From contig JAEWRC010000159.1 of NCBI GenBank assembly GCA_023460175.1, positions 1 through 15,246 of the forward strand: a DNA stretch of 15,246 bases, given 5' to 3'. The DNA comes from Actinomycetes bacterium (GTDB lineage Bacteria > Actinomycetota > Actinomycetes > Mycobacteriales > Mycobacteriaceae). The notes under the pieces are model-generated. The model did no database searches and had not been told where the DNA came from. It saw only the letters and a program-made list of their open reading frames with translations. Shown one piece after another: positions 12,825 to 15,246 of the stretch; positions within the stretch are counted from its first letter, which is position 1; each line of letters begins with the position of its first letter. Position numbers and translations under genes: made by a program.

Positions 12825-13736
12825 TCACCTGTGGCGGCGGTACCACCGTCGGCCGTGCCAGCGCTGGTAGTGCCAGACCGCCGAGGCGAGCCAACCGCGC
12901 GAATGCAGCCAGAACTTCGACGGCACGGCCCGCGTGGGTTCGGTTGCCCCCGGGGTGATCTCGGCCAGCACGATGCCCTCGCCCTGGCTGCGGTGCCGGC
13001 GCGCCAGCACCGTGCCGTCGGCCGCGGCGATCAGGGTCGCGCCCTCGAGGTAGCCGCGATAGGCCATCGGCAGCCACGGCATCGGGCACTCGAGTTCGCC
13101 CGCGTGCCCGGCGTGCACCACCGGCGCGCCGACGTAACAACCGAACTGCGCCGCGGCCTTTTCGGCGGTGGCGGCGTTGCGCCGCTCGAGCCGGTCGAAC
13201 ACCGAGCGCGGCGGCCAGCTGGGGATCGACCACCAGCCCGACCCCGTCATCACCACATCGACCCGCCCGCGCAACCGGCGTGCGGTCTGGGTGCGCATCA
13301 GCTCCCAGCAGACCGCGGCGCCCACGCGCAGGCCCCCGGCCGGCAGCACCCCGTCGTCGTGGCCGCCGATGTAGAAGGCGTTCTCCCACATGGTCGGCAG
13401 GTCCTTGTCGTGGCGGCCCACCACGCCGGTCGGGTCCGCCAACAGGTAGGCGTTGCGCACCTCGCCGTCAGGGTCGCGGCACAGGAACGAACCGCCCACC
13501 AGCGCCCCGTGGCGCGCCGCCAGCCGGGTCAACAACTCGGTGGCCGGCCCGTCCGGCGGCAACACGGCCTCGGCGATGGCCTCCAGGAAGCCGATACCGC
13601 TGGGGAAGAACTCGGGCAACGCGATGATCTTGGCGCCCGCGGCCCCGGCCTCGTCGGCCAGGCGCTCGCAGGCCGCGAGGTTGGCCTCGACGTCGCCGGG
13701 GATCGCGACGAGTTGGACCGCCGCCGCCAGCACCAC
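12825..13736 (-). CDS. Nitrilase-superfamily carbon-nitrogen hydrolase
   Basis: This encodes 303 aa from GTG 13736. The catalytic triad is visible: Glu42 (ALPEFFPSG), Lys111 (GRHDKDLP) and Cys143 (GAAVCWELMR), with the second conserved Glu at 118 (WENAF). Members hydrolyse amides or nitriles through a Cys thioester; the C-terminal basic, Trp-rich tail (HYQRWHGRRWYRRHR) is unusual and may bind membranes or nucleic acid. Substrate unknown; most such proteins are amidases rather than true nitrilases. The GTG lies 5 bases after the secreted-repeat gene, which suggests coupled translation. An ATG at 13796 would add 20 low-complexity residues and overlap the upstream gene by 55 bases, so it is less likely; GTG 13733 is also possible. 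Confidence 0.88.
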   Translation of the reverse strand: MVLAAAVQLVAIPGDVEANLAACERLADEAGAAGAKIIALPEFFPSGIGFLEAIAEAVLPPDGPATELLTRLAARHGALVGGSFLCRDPDGEVRNAYLLADPTGVVGRHDKDLPTMWENAFYIGGHDDGVLPAGGLRVGAAVCWELMRTQTARRLRGRVDVVMTGSGWWSIPSWPPRSVFDRLERRNAATAEKAAAQFGCYVGAPVVHAGHAGELECPMPWLPMAYRGYLEGATLIAAADGTVLARRHRSQGEGIVLAEITPGATEPTRAVPSKFWLHSRGWLASAVWHYQRWHGRRWYRRHR

Positions 13737-13741
13737 GGCGC

Positions 13742-13993
13742 CTACTGCGGCGGCAGCAGCGGTTCCCGGCACACGTTGGCCACCGGATCCCACCACCAGC
13801 CGTTGTCACAGGCCAACGGGGTCGTCGCGACCGGCGGGCGGCAGATGTTGGCCACCGGGTCCCACCAGCCGTTCTCGCAGTTGGGCACGACCGGCGCGGC
13901 CGAGCCGACGGCCGGGGCCACCAGGGCGGTGAAGGCCAACGGGGCGAAGGCGGCGACTGCGGTGACGGCCGCGCGTTGCAATGTCTTCCTCAT
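13742..13993 (-). CDS. Small secreted protein with two Cys/Trp repeats
   Basis: This encodes 83 aa from ATG 13993, with a strong AGGAGG (14004-13999) 5 bases upstream. The N-terminal signal peptide MRKTLQRAAVTAVAAFAPLA runs to about residue 33 (GSAA, likely signal peptidase I site); no lipobox. The mature part, about 50 aa, is almost entirely two copies of a motif: CENGWWDPVANICRPP (39-54) and CDNGWWWDPVANVCREP (62-78). Each copy has two Cys 12 or 13 residues apart, suited to one disulfide loop per repeat. Exported to the periplasm or medium; function unknown. It is the first gene of a probable operon with the nitrilase-like gene. A -10 box, TAAGGT (14018-14013), precedes it. Confidence 0.86.
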   Translation of the reverse strand: MRKTLQRAAVTAVAAFAPLAFTALVAPAVGSAAPVVPNCENGWWDPVANICRPPVATTPLACDNGWWWDPVANVCREPLLPPQ

Positions 13994-14012
13994 GGTGTCC
14001 TCCTCGGAGTTC

Positions 14013-14018
14013 ACCTTA
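14013..14018 (-). promoter_or_regulatory. -10 box of the secreted-repeat gene
   Basis: TAAGGT on the minus strand predicts a start near 14006 and a leader of about 12 bases that includes the AGGAGG ribosome-binding site. It faces the divergent promoter at 14027-14032. Confidence 0.5.
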
Positions 14019-14026
14019 AGCCGCCG

Positions 14027-14032
14027 TACCAT
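14027..14032 (+). promoter_or_regulatory. -10 box of the 66-aa membrane protein gene, leaderless
   Basis: TACCAT is followed by six bases and then ATG 14039, with no ribosome-binding site, so a leaderless transcript is expected. It is only 8 bases from the opposing -10 box, so the two promoters must overlap. Confidence 0.6.
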
Positions 14033-14038
14033 CGCGAT

Positions 14039-14239
14039 ATGAGACGGGTTTACGTCGCCACCGGAGCGCTCGGAGCACTCGTGGCGTTCTTCGGGGTGAT
14101 CTGGGCGCTGCAGGGTTTCGGTGTGCTCCAAGGCAGCCCGATGAGCAACACCACCACGTGGTCGGTGATCGGCCCCATCACGGCGCTGATCGGCGTGGTG
14201 GTCGCGGTGCTCAGCTGGCGCAAGCTCTCCCGGAAGTAG
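14039..14239 (+). CDS. Small two-helix membrane protein
   Basis: This encodes 66 aa. There are two hydrophobic helices, residues about 5-28 (YVATGALGALVAFFGVIWAL) and 41-60 (TWSVIGPITALIGVVVAVLS), joined by a short loop with LQGFGVLQGSPMSNTT. Basic residues at both ends (MRR; WRKLSRK) place both termini in the cytosol. Similar short proteins with an LQG...GSPM loop occur widely in actinobacteria, but no function is known to me. ATG 14039 is preferred over the longer frame from 13976 because of the -10 box placed for leaderless expression and because upstream residues would run into the divergent gene. It converges on the molybdopterin oxidoreductase gene with a 3-base gap. Confidence 0.82.
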   Translation: MRRVYVATGALGALVAFFGVIWALQGFGVLQGSPMSNTTTWSVIGPITALIGVVVAVLSWRKLSRK

Positions 14240-14242
14240 GGC

Positions 14243-15246
14243 TCACCCCGCGGTCACGCTGAATTCCACGGTGTGCCAACCGGTCGCCCCGTCCGGAACG
14301 GTCCCCACCTCCTCGGGGGTCTGGGTGGCGCCGGTGTTGTCGGTGGCCCGCACCGTCAGGGTGTGCCGGCCGGATTGCTCTGCGCGCCAAGGGAAGCTCC
14401 ACAGCCGCCAGGTCTGCGCCGAATAGGCCGCACCGAGTTGCGCCTGGTGCCAGGGGCCGTCGTCGACCCGGACCTCCACGGCGCGCACGCCCCGGTTCTG
14501 CGCCCAGGCGACACCGCCGAAGGTCACCGGCCCGACCGGCACCTCCTGCCCGCTGCGGGGCACGTCGATGCGGGATTGGGTCTTGATGGGCGCGCGCGGT
14601 GCCCACCCCTGCCGCGTCCAGTACGCCTGCGCCCGGTCGAACCGCGTCACCTCGAGGTCGACCACCCACTTGGTGGCCGACACGTAGCCGTAGAGCCCGG
14701 GCACCACCAGCCGCGCCGGGTAGCCGTGTTCGAGGGGGAGCGGTTCGCCGTTGAGGCCGACGGCCAGCAGCGCGTCCCGTCCGTCGGTGAGGGCCTCGAC
14801 CGGCGTGCCCGCGGTGAAGCCGTCGATCGAGGTGGACAGCACCATGTCGGCGTCGTCGCGCACGCCGGCGGCGGCCAGCAGGTCCGACACCCGATATCCG
14901 GTCCACATTCCCGTCGAAACCAAGTCGCCGCCAACGGGATTGGAAACACAGGTCAGCGTCACCGCCGCCTCGACGACCTCGAACTCGGCGAGATCGGCGA
15001 AGTCGTAGACGGTGTCGCGGTCCACCATGCCGTGCACGCGCAGCTGCCACGCATCGCGGGTCAGTTGCGGAACGGTGAGCGCGGTGTCGACGCGAAAGAA
15101 ATCGGCGCTCGGGGTGAGGAAGCTAGGCAGCGCGACGCCGTGCGGCGCCACCTCGGGCGGTATCGGCGGGGCCGGTGCGGCCGGCCGCGGGACGGCGAAA
15201 ACGACGCGATCGCCGGCCACCGAAGCGGCCCACCGCGTCGCCAGGC
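14243..15246 (-). CDS. Molybdopterin-dependent oxidoreductase, sulfite-oxidase fold (5' end beyond window)
   Basis: The frame is open to the right edge, about 334 residues, with the N-terminus missing; the first internal start, GTG 15220, lacks a ribosome-binding site and probably is not the true start. The Moco domain contains the expected Mo-ligand Cys (14950-14948) in TLTCVSNPVGGDLVSTGMWTG, plus LEHGYPARLVVPGLYGY and SATKWVVDLEV. A C-terminal dimerisation-type domain begins near APIKTQSRIDVPRSG. The protein resembles mycobacterial Rv0218-type proteins, in which transmembrane helices precede the domain; the Pro-rich segment PRPAAPAPPIPPEVAP would then link helices to an external catalytic domain. 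Substrate unknown: sulfite or sulfoxide chemistry is possible. The gene order gives no partner within the window. Confidence 0.88.
   Translation of the reverse strand, partial: LATRWAASVAGDRVVFAVPRPAAPAPPIPPEVAPHGVALPSFLTPSADFFRVDTALTVPQLTRDAWQLRVHGMVDRDTVYDFADLAEFEVVEAAVTLTCVSNPVGGDLVSTGMWTGYRVSDLLAAAGVRDDADMVLSTSIDGFTAGTPVEALTDGRDALLAVGLNGEPLPLEHGYPARLVVPGLYGYVSATKWVVDLEVTRFDRAQAYWTRQGWAPRAPIKTQSRIDVPRSGQEVPVGPVTFGGVAWAQNRGVRAVEVRVDDGPWHQAQLGAAYSAQTWRLWSFPWRAEQSGRHTLTVRATDNTGATQTPEEVGTVPDGATGWHTVEFSVTAG

Noticed and set aside
13737..13796. ATG start at 13796 for the nitrilase-like gene
   Set aside because: It adds 20 Ala/Gly-rich residues before the conserved AAVQL strand and overlaps the secreted-repeat gene; GTG 13736 fits the domain start.

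Overview
High-GC actinobacterial DNA, almost certainly from a Mycobacterium/Mycolicibacterium-type organism. The main evidence is a recognisable isoniazid-inducible cluster: an Rv0340/IniB-related gene, iniB, iniA and iniC on the plus strand, followed by an LpqJ-like lipoprotein on the minus strand, in the same relative order as Rv0340-iniB-iniA-iniC-lpqJ of M. tuberculosis. Leaderless promoters (TANNNT followed by 5-8 bases and then ATG/GTG) recur through the window, which also fits mycobacteria.

Region 1 (1-8392), ini cluster and envelope genes. The left edge holds most of a minus-strand Hsp70-like protein: an ATPase domain, then a membrane segment and a very Thr-rich tail where a substrate-binding domain would normally be. 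Divergent from it are the Rv0340-like gene, a strong intrinsic terminator, and iniB with its own promoter. Both promoter regions carry arrays of CCCCTA/TAGGGG words. iniA and iniC encode two different dynamin-like GTPases. Unlike the compact M. tuberculosis layout, each GTPase gene is met head-on by a minus-strand gene for a small single-pass membrane protein with a Thr/Glu/Pro-rich tail (161 and 212 aa). These two share a juxtamembrane Trp-aromatic-basic-Pro motif, a C-terminal TLFP motif and an almost identical promoter/start sequence. The Hsp70-like protein has the same Trp-Tyr-Lys-Arg-Pro, membrane segment and Thr tail. Together these suggest an envelope-stress module of GTPases, IniB-type proteins and three Thr-tailed membrane proteins.

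Region 2 (8393-10552). An lpqJ-like lipoprotein gene and an F420-type luciferase-like oxidoreductase gene form a probable minus-strand operon. A leaderless DUF488 gene diverges from it. The intergenic region contains a tRNA T-arm-like sequence without the rest of a tRNA.

Region 3 (10553-13993), minus strand. A small secreted protein with two Cys/Trp-rich repeats, a nitrilase-superfamily amidohydrolase, a TetR regulator and a carotenoid cleavage oxygenase lie in tandem with gaps of 5, 16 and 33 bases. Two matching 19-bp palindromes around the oxygenase start codon are good candidates for the TetR operator.

Region 4 (13994-15246). A 66-aa two-helix membrane protein is expressed divergently from the secreted-repeat gene. 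It converges on a minus-strand molybdopterin (sulfite-oxidase-fold) oxidoreductase that is cut by the right edge. No CRISPR, complete insertion sequence, rRNA or intact tRNA was seen, and no gap without a gene exceeds 300 bases.
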